Shown here one piece after another: positions 23,658 through 35,249 of a stretch of DNA of 64,000 nt (its first letter is position 1; each line of letters begins with the position of its first letter). The notes under the pieces were generated by a model. That model saw nothing but the letters and a program-made list of their open reading frames with translations. It was not told the origin of the DNA and did not search any database. The position numbers and the translations under genes are program-made. Source of the stretch: Gnetum montanum (lineage: Eukaryota; Streptophyta; Gnetopsida; Gnetales; Gnetaceae); the NCBI GenBank assembly GCA_015680685.1, contig MNCI01017954.1, positions 560,194-624,193 of the forward strand, written 5' to 3'.

Positions 23658-26272
23658 ATGACCCTGAAATGTAGACAGTAGGAAGATCCTACTCAAGGTG
23701 GGAGCAAACGACCTAGGAGAGGCAAAGGATAAGTCCTTACTGGACAGCATGCAGAGCAAGAGGAACAATCATTTAACATTTACCAAGAGGACCGTGCTAC
23801 TGTACAATCAAGGTAGGTAGAAGGAGGAGTTGCGACAGTGCTTGAATAGGTACAACATCTCATGTTGCCCTAGGATTGTGTTCAGGCTATCCATGAAAGG
23901 TCCACATTCACTACGGTGATTGTGGAATTAAATTTTGAATCTATTATAGAGTTTGCTCCAGAGGTTGTTAGGGACTAGCTCGAAGCGTTCCCATTATGGC
24001 CTATCCTCTCTGAAAGTGGTGCCTAGTACCTAGGGGAAACATACCAAATTTGGCACACTAGAGAACAAGGCACCATGGTTAGCATTTGTGGTGTGACAGT
24101 CAATTTCTCTATTTAGGCCATTTTAGAAGTATTAAACCTTTTGAATATAGGGCTAAAGGTTGCTCAATTGTTTACCTATTTAGACCTTGATGCATGATGA
24201 GTTTGGTTGGAAAGGACATATGGCAAGGAGTATAAAATGTTTGGAGAGTTAACGACGGAAGAGAGGATCTATTTCAAAATAGGAACTTATCACCTCTTCC
24301 CCATGAAGGGCTTAAAAAGAATTTCAACATATGCGGCAAGAGGATGTGTAGTATTGATGGGAAAGGTTAATGCTAACCTACCTCATCTATATTTTACAAA
24401 GATCCTGAGGTGGTTTGAAGAATGGAAAATAGGGAAGCTAGCAATACCCTTCCCTTGTCTTATCAGGAAGTTGTGCTTACGTGTTGGTATCAGAGGATAC
24501 ACCAATGATGTCCTCCAAAAAGCCCAAAATGCTTCATATGCTGAACTGTTAAAGCCATCAACTGCAAGGAAAATCACTGGTGAGACGCTGGGACTGGAAT
24601 AAGAAAAAGAATAGATGGTAGGGCCATTTGCAACTCAACTTGCAGGACCTAGCCAACAATAACAAGCAAGGCCTAGCATGCACTAGGATCAACCACCACC
24701 ATCGCAAGATTACAGATCGTCAATGAGCCATCTTAGGGCCATCGCTGAGATGGTTAGTTGGGGAAGTTGTGATGATGCAAATTTCTTCCGCGTCATTGAC
24801 GATGCCATGCAGCCCATGGTTTCTTTGGATTGTGCAAGGGGTAAAGTGTCCATCCATATAGGAGGAGGGGAGAGCACTTGGTCATAACAGATCTTAGGGA
24901 ATGCTGCATCTTTTCAAGTGCAATTAGAAATTGGTGCAGGGGCCACAGTGGTGGTCATGCAGCACTAGGATGCAGCAGGGGCTGCAGAAGTGATTACAAA
25001 CCACATTAAAGAATCATTCAATGTACCTATTTTTCCATTGACAAATCTTACAGGAGCACGGGATGCTCAAACTCTAGCCGGAACATCAATGACTCTTGCA
25101 AAAACATGAGGATGTACTTGATTGGTTGCTACAAATAGGATAGGTAATGATGTCCCTATTTGACATCCCTCAGGATGTTACAAAAATTCAATCAGATCTC
25201 ATTTCCACAAAGGGAAAGCTATTCTTGATAGAGATGAGGGTTGAGCACGTTGAAGCGAAGGTGAAAAAATTGCAAGAAAGGCTCATGGCCCTACAAGCAA
25301 CACAGTGGGATCCTTCGCAATTTGTTCCTGCAGAACAACTGGACACTTTCAAAACTAAGCAACTGAACAAAATATTGACAAAGAATAAGAAGGTGGCAGA
25401 AGAAAAAGAGAAGGTTGTTTGGGATGCCTCAGCAGCACAAGCAAAAACTTATGTGCATACCATGGCACTCAAGGCCTTACAAGAGGAAAATAATTTTCTT
25501 GTTGCTAACAACCTTTAGTGGACCTCTGTGGAAAAGCAAAAGAATGTTCTCAAAGCACTTTTTCAGCAGTTATGAGAACAACTCATCTGGATCAACCATG
25601 ACATGAACTATTTAGCCAAGGAAAATCAAACCCTCTTAATGAAGGAGGTACGCGCCATCCGCCAGAAGATAACTATTGAAATAAGCGCATGGTAGAATGA
25701 GGCTAAACAACATGAAAAGCTAAAGGAGCACTTCCAGGACCAGGTGGGGATGTATAACAAATCATTGAGAAGGAGATCCATATGGCCAAGGCCCACATCA
25801 ATGCTATCAGTGCTCAACACACTGATTGGTGGACCATATTGGACACATATGCATTTTTCCACTAGACAAAAATTAAGAACCGGGACCTGTAGATCCAAGA
25901 CCTTATAGAATACATAGAGTTGGCAAACCTGTGGTATGCCAACCTTGCCATGTTAATAGCAGGGTGCCTGAGAATAGAGCTTGAGCAATAGGTAGCCACC
26001 TCCTACATTAAATATGAAATAGAATTTGTAGAACACAAGAAGATATTGCAAAAATTAGATGTTGCAAATTCTAAACTTGAGGTGGTTAAAGCAAGCTACC
26101 AGGGACAAAAAGCTATCACAACAGAATTGGCTCGATGGCTTGCATATTTTCAAGAATATAAAGACAAAGCTAGAGAATACGAGGAGGAACGATGTGTGTT
26201 TGTAGCTTGGTATGTTAAGGTAAACAAAATGTTTCCACAACTACCTTGCCCATGGGAGGTGCTGACTCCATA
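23658..26272 (+). pseudogene. Element E accessory gene: globular domain plus long coiled coil, basic N-terminus
   Basis: From ATG 23,658 one frame runs to about 25,100, then shifts once and ends at 26,272. Near the start is a basic cluster, SKRPRRGKG, that looks like a nuclear localisation signal. A globular part follows (24,000-24,600), with CGVTVNFS, EERIYFKIGTYHLF and IPFPCLIRKLCLRVGI. This order resembles, from memory, the 'putative plant transposon protein' domain of plant gypsy elements. From 25,147 the product is Glu/Lys/Gln-rich (EHVEAKVKKLQERLMAL; LKALQEENNFLVANN), a probable coiled coil. Stops are mostly TAG/TAA/TGA at expected Gln or Arg. It is neither gag nor pol. Confidence 0.65.
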
Positions 26273-26600
26273 AAACATCAGAACATTAGCATGGATGACA
26301 TAGACCCTAAACTAAAGAGGAGAAACTCTAGGCCATACTTCAATGCCATCAAGTCCCAAGACCTGGAGCACAAGGCAAGGGAAAGGCACCCATGGAGGAG
26401 CCACCACCACCAGAAACTACATGAGTTCCATCAATTTTGTAGCTATAGGATTTTCTTTCGCATTATTTGTCTTGTGTCTTAATTTTATTTTGATTCCACA
26501 CTGTAGCATGAACCCATTCTCACCAATCAATAATCCCATACCTATCCACTGTGTAATCAATGGAGCTTGTCCTCACTATAACTTGAGATGAGTTTTCATT

Positions 26601-26614
26601 CAGTTGTGGGGGTA
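26601..26614 (+). other. Polypurine tract of element E
   Basis: The G-rich CAGTTGTGGGGGTA lies immediately before the 3' LTR start at 26,615, the position of plus-strand priming. Confidence 0.7.
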
Positions 26615-27444
26615 TGATGAGTTATCATTTTGTTGGTCACGATGTCGCATATCGCATACACAATATCGCAGCCTAGACACGATATCGCAACCTATCTCCT
26701 CATCTATAAATAAGAGGTAGATAGATCTAGTAGGCAGTTTTAGAGTCATTAAGTTTAAGTTTCTTTTTTTTGACATCAGTTTTTCCTCTCAACCCTTCTC
26801 TCCCAGTGTATGCCCACAATGTGATGATTGTAATTGTATGGCATCCTTAGTCAAGTGTGATGTACTTGGACATGCACATGATTGGCAATAAAGATCGAGA
26901 TTACTTCATCATTGCAGCATCCACTTAGCTTAATTGTTTGTTTAATTGTTATTTACTACTTTCCTAGTTAATATCTCTCTACCCTTATCTCCTAGTAATG
27001 CGGAATGAGTACAACTTAATCGCGAGCATTCAAGTGTGACTACTTGGTAACCCAATAGCGTACTTAGGCCATGCGCTTGGTAATCCTAGTGGTAGTTGTG
27101 CACGAGGTCCAAGATGTGTACGGATGATTAAGGAATGAATGCTCATCATGCTTAGGCTAGTTTAGATTCTCTCTTACCCTCTCTCTCTTTCCTTCCTAGT
27201 TTAGTTAATTTTATTTACCATCATACCCAGGAGTAGTGTTAGCATAGGAACACATCATACACTTCACTCTAGACTAAACCATACGTGATAAAGCTAATAC
27301 TAGTCCAAGTGGGAAGACAATGAACTACGATCTATGAGTAACTGTCTAGATACCACAACTAGCCTATCTACGAAGTTCGATTGGATCGTGCGTGAAACAC
27401 TCGTATTCATATGGTTGAGTGTAGGGGTACCTTGCCACTTATCA
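26615..27444 (+). repeat. 3' LTR of element E
   Basis: It starts TGATGAGTTATC and ends TTGCCACTTATCA. The motif block at 26,641-26,690 reads GATGTCGCAT, AATATCGCA and CGATATCGCAA, and the TATA box is at 26,704-26,712. It is followed directly by GCTTA. Confidence 0.93.
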
Positions 27445-27449
27445 GCTTA
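27445..27449 (+). other. Target site duplication of E, right copy (GCTTA)
   Basis: It is identical to 18,826-18,830. B's integrase reading frame resumes here. Confidence 0.95.
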
Positions 27450-27862
27450 GTCTATGGATTCAATGCTTGAATAACTAATACAGTTATGCTTTCGATTGTT
27501 GAATTTAAAAAAAATTATAACCCATGATTAGACAAAAAACATGCTTTGGTGACATCACTATTAATAAGAGAGGATGAAATTGATGAAGCTTGAATGCAGC
27601 ATTAATAAAGAGATGGTTTAATCACTGAGTAGAATGGAAGGCATTCATGGAAGAAGACTTTGTTTCATTGTGGAAAGTTAATAAGAAAGATATAACTAGC
27701 ATATTTTTTCTTGGTGGATTGGGTTGTTAATGATCAAACAAAAAGTGGATAAAAATACTTTTAAGCTTACCTCACTAGATGGATAGGTGTTAAGCTATCC
27801 ATTTAACACTCTTCATTTGAAGTATTATTTTGGACAACTACCCACTTTAAGCAGCTTAGGGA
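27450..27862 (+). pseudogene. pol: Element B integrase, 3' part
   Basis: The frame resumes inside the S-L-V-Y-G segment that ends the integrase core of many plant gypsy elements. Further on the C-terminal domain shows FKLTSLDG and LHLKYYF near 27,755-27,835, after frameshifts. Nothing pol-like is seen after about 27,862. Confidence 0.7.
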
Positions 27863-27929
27863 TAGCTGAACAAATTTTTGAATATGTACATATTATGACA
27901 TAACTAATTTTGTTATGACTATATAGGGA

Positions 27930-28482
27930 GTTGAAGACAAGCTATGGAATCCATAATCATATCATAGTTGGAAAATCAAGGTTGACGATAAGAAGAAAAT
28001 TATTTGTAGATCCAAGAAAAGTCACGATGAGAATGAGGCCATTCATTCCATATCTTTTTGGGTGTTGCCTCAAGCATGTGTAGAGGATATTTTATAGAGA
28101 TGTATCTTATAGAGTAGCATATAATTATCCATTTATGACTTGGCTCTTTGATGAGTTCTTCACACTCACAAGTGACAAATCAATTCATGCCTAAGAATGG
28201 GTTAAATTTCTAGAGTGTTCAGATCTCTCATAAAGAGAGAACATTAAAAAGGAGAGCCCAAATTGGGGTTTCAATTATGATCTTGTCTTGGTAAATCAAC
28301 TTGAAAATGACATTGAAGGGAGGCTCAAAGGTTCAAAAAAAGAGATAGAAGAAGAAGAAGAGGCTGAGGATGATGCAAGTTTCGAGGAATCCAAGGAAGG
28401 ATGGGATTGGAATAATGATGCACAAATTGCTATATTAGTTCAAGTGATAATTGAGCTTGAGTATGATGGAGCATCAAAATGA
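27930..28482 (+). pseudogene. B LTR ORFa, right copy: unknown protein with acidic end
   Basis: A frame of about 180 codons reads VGKSRLTIRRKLFVDPRK, FYRDVSYRVAYNYPFMTWL, EWVKFLECSDLS and KESPNWGFNYDLVLVNQ. It then runs into an acidic segment (KKEIEEEEEAEDDASFEESK) and ends WNNDAQIA...LEYDGASK at 28,482. It has three internal stops, all TAG or TAA. The last 65 codons are open. I do not recognise the family. It begins right after pol and runs into the LTR, so the LTR start may lie inside or just before it. Confidence 0.55.
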
Positions 28483-30984
28483 AAAGTTTTATGAAAATTT
28501 GTAATTACTTTATAGTGTCATCTCATCTCATTAGCTTAGCTTCAATTAGCTTGTTTGAAAATTTTAGGACTGGGGTTTTTTCATCCTTGGTAGGCCTTAA
28601 GCTGCAAGGGTTTTTTCCTATAAAAGTATTTAAGCTTTTACTTATTTTTGTTACTATATATAAATTTTGAAGAAGAAGAAGTTTTTTTTAGTTGGGAAAA
28701 TGATTATTACAACAATTATCACCTTCATGGAATAGTGATGATTTAAATTATTAAGCTATGTTACCATGCCATGGAGTTAAAAGATTGATATACCCATGAA
28801 ATACAATTAAGTTTGATGAAAGGTGTGGCACCAACCAAGAAATATTATCATTAAGCTTTGATAAGAATTCTAGAGATTCATAGTAGACAATGACTCAAAG
28901 CTATGTTGCTAATAATGAAAAATTAAGTCCTAAGCTGAAGAAAAGTTCCAAAGAGAAGTGTTTGTGAAAATGATAGGATTAGATTTATTTTCACTTGAGT
29001 TTTCCTTTGAAGTATAGAATTTTAAGGCCTAGCAATCTATAGTAACATTTCAGCCATTAATGGAGTAGGGATTAACTTTTTCTTCTTGAAAACATAGTCA
29101 TGTGATAATATTGAATTAAGGTTCAATGCATCGTATTTATGGCCATATAAGCCTAAAAAAAAATCTTAGATAATGTTTTAGCAAAGATACTACAAGAATT
29201 AAAGGCTTCGTGATCAAAATTTTTAAAGCTATTATGCTTTGATTGATTACATAGGCTTTTAAAATTTCTAGATAGTTTGAAGAACTAGTGTTTTGAATTT
29301 AAAATCAACACCATGCAAGATAATTGAGCTAGCCATTAAAGATAGAGTTTACATGAGTTAAGGTGGCACAAACATGCACTTTTTTGATCTATAATCTAAG
29401 TTAAGATCAATGAATATGGAATCACAGAGCCTATGAATTTGTTTCATCACAATAGAAATTAGAATAAACAATTAAGCACTAAGGGAAACACTCACTTCAA
29501 GAAGGGGAACTCGATTTGAATTTTAAAAAAGTCATTTATTAATTCCACATCAGCTTATTAAGGAGAAATTTTGATTTGGCAAAGGGCATGCAAAATGGAT
29601 TAGCTAACTCAACTTTACTAACCTAGAAGAGGTTCATAGAGCTGATAAGTGGCTCTACAAAGAATGTCCTATTCTATTTTTCCACATAAGCTTGATGATG
29701 TGACTAGTAAAGCTTAACTTGGGTTCTACAAGCTAGCTCCAAAATAGCTCTACCTCATCAGCTTGGAGGTTTAGAGAATTATTTGTAGAGCTAGAATTCT
29801 ACTTCATGAAAGAGCTTATTTTTTTTATTCTAACACATAAGTGCTAGAGAAATGGACCTTATTTGTATGGTTAAAATTTGGCTATACAAAATGGCCCTAT
29901 TAATAGCTAAAGGTGCATTAGAAGATTTCAAGAGATGTTCAGCCCTCTTTTCCATATCAACTTCTAGAGACATTTTTGTGAAGAGAAAAGTTAACTCTAT
30001 GAATGGATCTAGAAAACGATTCTACATGGCCACAGTATTAGAACATATGGACTTAGGTTTGTCATAGAATTGGAATACAACTCTACAAGTGAGCCAAAAA
30101 ATGGCTATATCATGTAAGATCTACATAGTATGAGCTTGTAGAATTGAAAATTGATTATAAGAAGAAGATCCAAAATCTTTCTACAAGCCATGTCATTGTA
30201 TCCAAAATATAAATAAAACTCTAGGATAATTCTATAAGGCATATAAATGCTAAAGGGGTTTTGAAGAAGCATGGTGCCACATAAGCTTAAGACAAAAGAA
30301 AAGCTTATAGAACCAGGAAGTGGTTCTAGGAATTGGCTTTACAATTTATTCTACCATGTTAGCCCTTTGTAGAGTGAGCCCCGTTAGACTCCTTTGTAGG
30401 GTAGGATTATAGAATGTAAAAACAATTTTATGAACAAGCTCTGAAATGATTCTACAAGCCACATTAAATCTCATCATGGTTCTACCAAGAATTATGCACA
30501 TGCTCATTTAAGTTTAATCCAATTCAGTAGAAGACATGAAGAGACATGGAATAAATTCCATGATAAATCTCAAATTTACTCTACCACATCATATTCCTTC
30601 ATAGAATGAATCTACAGAGCTTAAATTTAGCTCTACAAATAGGTTTAATATGGGCTATACATAATGACATTAGCAATAAAATAAAGCTATAATAGATTGA
30701 AAATTTAAATCCTTAAGCCTTAAATGAAGTAGCTTGTTAAAATTAAAGTCTATAACAAGTGTAAAGAGCTAAATCAAATAGTCTATACAAAGTAAGAGAA
30801 TCAAAGAACAATGATCTAAATATTAATAAGTGAGATTTAGAAAAATTTTGAACATGAAGCCATTAGTAAATAGAACTTAGAGTTGAAGCAGAGTAGTTGA
30901 CACAAATCTGAGAAAAGAAACAGAGCCACCATTAAAGAACATAGAAAAGCTCTAAAAATCCATAGGAACAAATAGCTAAGATTT
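28483..30984 (+). other. Noncoding part of B 3' LTR
   Basis: This matches 9,493-11,992. It holds the same TCTACAAG/GTAGAGCT-type repeats between about 29,640 and 30,660. No coding frame is supported; the small open frames here are not conserved between the copies. Confidence 0.5.
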
Positions 30985-32837
30985 CCTATAAGAAAAAGGA
31001 AGAAGCACCCTAGAAGTTTTAGGATGTTGATATCTTCACTTTCTTCGAGTACCACCAATAGTTCAAATTAAACATCTATATACTCCACTAGTGGATTGAT
31101 GTCACAAGACTAAAGACAAACATAAAAGAAGTAGACCTATTTGATTTTGATAAAGACCATGATTTGGTGGAAAAATAAAACTTGTGGTCTTTAGAATTGA
31201 TGAAAGAATGATAAGAAATTTATGAGAAAATAGGATTCCATAAGCTTGGTTTTAGACCTAGGGGAAACCTAATTAGGGATGTCATAAATCCTTTAATAGT
31301 TAAAATGATTCATGAAAAAGATAATCTATAGTTTAGAGGAAACATTAAGTGCTTTATCAACATCAGTTTTCAAATAGATTATGAGCTCTACAAGATGATA
31401 AAGCTAGATATTACATAAATTGAAGCTTGCTTGTATAATAAGGAGGTACTAAGCAGAAAATTCTAGAATCATCTTGAGTTAGGAAGGAGCATCAAGCTAC
31501 CACCAACTAACTTAGCCAAAGCTTGGGGATATGGGAACACCATTCCTAAAGCTTCAAAGCTTAGGTTTCCTCATAGGATCTTCATTTCTACTTGAAGTTA
31601 TTATTTTGGCTATGAAATCAATAGTGTTTCAATTATCATGTCTAGGTTTCAGTAGTGCTAGAAAATAAAAGGCTTTTCATGCCTATATAATATATGAATG
31701 ATGCATTGTAGAAGAGCCTATTTGAGATCCATGATCAAGAGATATAACTAAACCTTAGCTTATTTTTATTAGAATATTTGGTAAGTAAGGTGTCCAAGCA
31801 TAAAAGAATAACTCCAATTTTTAGGGGCTAAGCATCAAAGAGAAGAGCTTGCCTAGAAGACTCATGCTACAATTATTTTCTAATTGTCTACAAGAGGAGC
31901 TTTTTCAATGTGCAAGAAATAATTTTTCTGATGAATTGTGTATACTCTCATTTAATTAAATTGATTTTGAGAACATTAATGTGATAAGAGGAAAATGCCA
32001 TGGAGCTATTTTTCTTCATGTCTATTATACATAGATTCTCATAGCAAGATTTGAAGGAAAAGCTTCTAAGTTGAAAACATTCATAGCTCCATATTTGGCT
32101 GCATTGGAGGTTAGGAAAAAAATGTAGGAGAGCCCTTTGAGACATGGCTATAAAGATAAATAAGTTTTTCCTCCTAGATTTGGCTTTTAGGAGTTCATTA
32201 ATTGAAGTCGTTTAAGAGCCATGGCCAATAAATAGAGTAATGTGGTTTTCCTCTAGCTCAGAAGTGGATATACTCCACTGCAAAGACTAGAAAGGTTCAT
32301 TAGCTAGATGATACTAATATAGTCTATCTAAAAGCTTCTAACAAATAGATTAAATAGGCCAAAGAGGAAGCTCCAGTGTAGTTGAAAAAGAGCATGTCTA
32401 TGAAATTGATATCTTCAGCCTATGATGCCTAGGTCATTAAGATATGTAGATGGATGGAGGATAAAAAATATCCTTTGGCTAAATATTTCTTAGAAAAATG
32501 CCTAGCTATAATGGAAGAGAATTACTTCTTTTGGAAACTATTAGAGCCAAAGAATGCTATGCCTAATGAAAGGTTTTCCCTTGATGAGGTAGAATATGCT
32601 AGGTTTAGACCTATAAGAAAAGCTAGAGTTGACCAAGAAAGGGCAAAGAAAGAAAGAAAAAAGGAATTGCAATAGTAACTACATGAGAAAAAGTTAAAAG
32701 AGAAACAATAGTAGCACCTTCTAGAATAGTAGAATCTAATCAAGCTACAAAATTAGTAAGAGCACTAGTAATAGTGGAAAAAAGAGGAAAGCTCATCTTT
32801 AGCCCTCACTTTTCCATCTGGATACTTGATGAACTAA
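30985..32837 (+). pseudogene. B LTR ORFb, right copy
   Basis: Colinear with the left copy, it reads DIFTFFEYHQ, NIKEVDLFDFDKDHDLVEK, IYEKIGFHKLGFRPRGNLI and, at 32,454-32,675, the longest open part: KYPLAKYFLEKCLAIMEENY then LDEVEYARFRPIRKARVD. The end is Glu/Lys/Gln-rich with TAG/TAA at expected Gln and closes TFPSGYLMN before TAA. Conservation of the frame in both copies argues that it was once under selection. Function is unknown. Confidence 0.6.
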
Positions 32838-33385
32838 GTGACATGAGCTTTCGAGGTTAGAAAATAAGAAGGTCAAATTATATTAATTCAAAATCTTCAC
32901 ACTACACTAGAAATAGAGGCTAGTGTACTATTCTAGTATCAGGAAGATGACCCACAAATAAAGAAACAAAAGCTTGTAATGTCCCATTAAGATATGTCAA
33001 ATACTATAGCCAGATTAACAAAAGATATGGGACACAAAACTAATAGCCAAATAAACAAGCTTAAGGAATTTCTCTTGTAGAATGAATAAGAAGTATAAAA
33101 GATACAAGAGGAAGGTAAAGGATTAAAAGTAGAACAGAAGTAGCCCAATTGCTGCTTGAAAACAAGGAATATGCACATAAGTAGTTGGAAGAAAGGTTAG
33201 CTATTATGAGCTCAAACTTAGAACTAGCAAGAAAAGGAAAAGCTTAGGATTACTCTCATCTTACTCTACCAAGCTTCAAGGAAGTAATCACTAAGGTAGA
33301 ATATAGTAAGGTATGGATGAAGGAAACAAGAGAAAAAATTCTAAAAATAAAATAAAAACAAGCTATATTTATTCAAATGAAGAGA

Positions 33386-33390
33386 CAAGT
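33386..33390 (+). other. Target site duplication of the solo LTR, left copy (CAAGT)
   Basis: CAAGT precedes the solo LTR and is repeated at 34,408-34,412. The corresponding unoccupied site in the left B LTR lies near 14,436-14,440 (GCATAAG region). Confidence 0.92.
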
Positions 33391-34407
33391 TGATGAGTGG
33401 CGAGGTACCCCTACACTCAACCATACGAAACGAGCGTCGCACGTGCGATCCGATCGAACTCTGCAGATGGACTAGTTGTGGCACCTAGATAGTTAGCCTT
33501 AGGTTGCAATTCACTGTCTTCCCACCTAGACTAGTTTTGCATATGTCATGTATGGTTTAGTCTAGATGAGGTGTATGATGTGTTTCCTAATCTACGCTAC
33601 TCTTGAAGGTAGTGGAAAATAATACTAACTAAGCTAAGCTAGGAGGAAAAGGGTAAGAAAATCTAATCTAGCCTAAGTGCGACAAGCAACCGATTCTTTG
33701 ATCAACTGTACACATCTTGAACTTCGTGCATGACTACCACTGGGACTACCAAGCGTAGCTCCGAGGTACACCACTGGGATTACCAAGCGCAGATCCCAAA
33801 TATGCCACTGGGTTACCAAGCGTAGATCCTGGATATGCCACTGGGCTACCAAGTAGTCACACTTAAATGCTTGTAACCAAGTTGTACTCGTTCCACTTCT
33901 AGGAGTTTAAGGGTGAGAGACTAATCGCGATGAGTAACCGATTCCTTGACTAGCCGTACACACCCGTGGGTGCTCGTAGCCAAGTCGTACTCACACCGCG
34001 CTACGAAAGCAATAAATAACATTAAATAAATAACAAATAAATAAACTAAGTGAATGCTGCAATGATGAAGTAATCTTGATGTTTATTTCCGGTCATGTGC
34101 GTGTCCAAGTACGACACACTCGAATAAAGACACTGTACAATTACATTCACCACACTGCGGGCAGACACGGGAAAAATTCTAACTCTGAAGGGATCAAACT
34201 GCCAGAGCTTCGCTACTCTAAAATTGGGATTCAAATGAGGGAGAGCCACCTCTTATTTATAGAAATTGTGGCTGACTGCGATATCGCATACGCGATATCG
34301 CATACGCAATGCCGATGATATATCGCATATGCGATATCGCGACCCATGATATAATGTGGGTGCCTTAACATGACTGCCAGCAATATGAGCAATTTCATGT
34401 CTCATCA
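33391..34407 (-). mobile_element. Solo LTR (1,017 bp) with intact target duplication
   Basis: In plus reading it begins TGATGAGTGGCGAGGTACCCC and ends CATGTCTCATCA, so it lies in minus orientation. It has perfect CAAGT duplications. It belongs to the family of the E and G LTRs. It keeps more CG dinucleotides and the most perfect palindromes in the window, so it is probably one of the youngest insertions. A solo LTR is expected after recombination between the two LTRs of a complete element. Confidence 0.93.
34254..34340 (-). promoter_or_regulatory. Solo-LTR promoter: GCGATATCGC palindrome array plus TATA box
   Basis: The 10-bp palindrome GCGATATCGC occurs at 34,278-34,287, 34,292-34,301 and 34,331-34,340, with a near copy at 34,317-34,326, at 14-bp spacing within each pair. 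The TATA box (CTATAAATA on the minus strand) is at 34,254-34,262. Confidence 0.8.
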
Positions 34408-34910
34408 CAAGTTCAAGAGTTGTATGATTTGGCCAAAGCTAAAAGACAATAGCTACCCTAGTATAAATAAGGCTTCCTTGATACAATGATAAAGTTAGTT
34501 ACAAGGATCATGCATGAAACTGCCAGGAAGAACTTAAAGTTTGAACAAGATTATTTTGATGTAGGGGCTACTTTCATTGAAATAAACAACTCAATAATAG
34601 AATTAAGCTTGGAATAAAGAATCACTAAGGAATTATTAAGAAGTTTGATAGAACTAACCCAAATTCAATGAATCAGGCTATTGAGATTCTTATTAGTCAT
34701 TATATGTTATATCAATAGTTGGCAATAGAAGGACTCTAAGTTCATAGAATGGAGTAAATGTATCAAGAAGTGGAATAGTTGGCTAATGACTTATAATTAT
34801 TTCAGGAGAATGTGAGGAGTTTGTAGTCATAAATTTTGTAACTATTGTAATTGCTAGAGGCTAAAATAAAAAGCTCAAGGTAGATTTGTAAGTGATGTGG
34901 GGGAGGATTT

Positions 34911-34946
34911 GGGGGGGGGGGGGGGGNGGTTGGTGGGGGGCAGTGG
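34911..34946 (+). repeat. Poly-G tract with an ambiguous base
   Basis: A run of G with one N at 34,927 lies where the left LTR copy has poly-T (14,918-14,934). It is probably a collapsed or misread homopolymer, so local length is unreliable. Confidence 0.8.
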
Positions 34947-35249
34947 ACAGGGGGTGTTGAGAGGAGAGGGAGAAGGATTTTGGAAAATTTTTTATAAATA
35001 CTATTTCTTATAATGACAATGGAACCAAGTTTTATCTATCTCTTTTAGCTTTCATCTCTTAGCTAGCATTTTATGTTGAATAGTTTTTCTAACTTTAATA
35101 TTGTACTAGAGACTAGCAACCACCTAATATGAGTTACATCAAAGATCTTCTTTGTGGTAGAATCATTCTTGATTCTACTACAATACTTTAATAAGTTAAA
35201 GATTATAACACAATAGGGTATAAATCTTGAATAGAATGTGGACTTAGCA

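Larger units (their letters stand above)
18831..27444 (+). mobile_element. Element E: complete non-autonomous gag-only retrotransposon with accessory gene
   Basis: Two LTRs (818 and 830 bp), a tRNA-Asp primer site, a G-rich polypurine tract and a perfect GCTTA target duplication define it. The interior has gag (19,792-21,647), a noncoding stretch with a candidate promoter, and an accessory gene (23,658-26,272). There is no protease, RT or integrase. Its gag and primer site match element A, so an A-like Athila element could have supplied pol. In one 60-bp sample near the TATA box the LTRs differ at 6 sites, all transitions, so the insertion is old. Confidence 0.92.
33040..34830 (+). pseudogene. 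B LTR ORFc, right copy, split by a solo LTR
   Basis: The first part (33,040-33,385) reads QINKLKEFLLQNEQEVQKIQ and further Glu/Lys-rich sequence. The solo LTR follows, then the second part (34,413-34,830) with KNLKFEQ-like and NQAIEILISH-like segments matching 14,540-14,720. Stops and frameshifts are many. It is a predicted coiled-coil protein of unknown role. Confidence 0.5.
9147..35205 (+). mobile_element. Element B: Ty3/gypsy element with >6-kb LTRs, interrupted by E and a solo LTR
   Basis: Two copies of a sequence of more than 6 kb (9,147 to about 15,695, and about 27,925-35,205) flank a gag-pol region of about 4.4 kb once E (18,831-27,444) is set aside. The two copies stay alignable throughout apart from a 0.5-kb deletion (left 15,060-15,580 missing on the right) and the solo LTR on the right. 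The left copy is truncated at 9,147 by element A. The pol order is RT, RNase H, integrase. I cannot place B in a named lineage and see no clear primer site after the 5' LTR. Confidence 0.75.
27925..35205 (+). repeat. 3' LTR of element B (about 6 kb without the solo LTR)
   Basis: The homology to the left copy is visible from 28,138, exactly where the left copy is cut by element A. The true start must lie between the pol end (27,862) and 28,138; 27,925 is a guess. The end near 35,205 is where similarity to 15,690 fades. The solo LTR at 33,391-34,407 is inserted in it. Confidence 0.6.
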
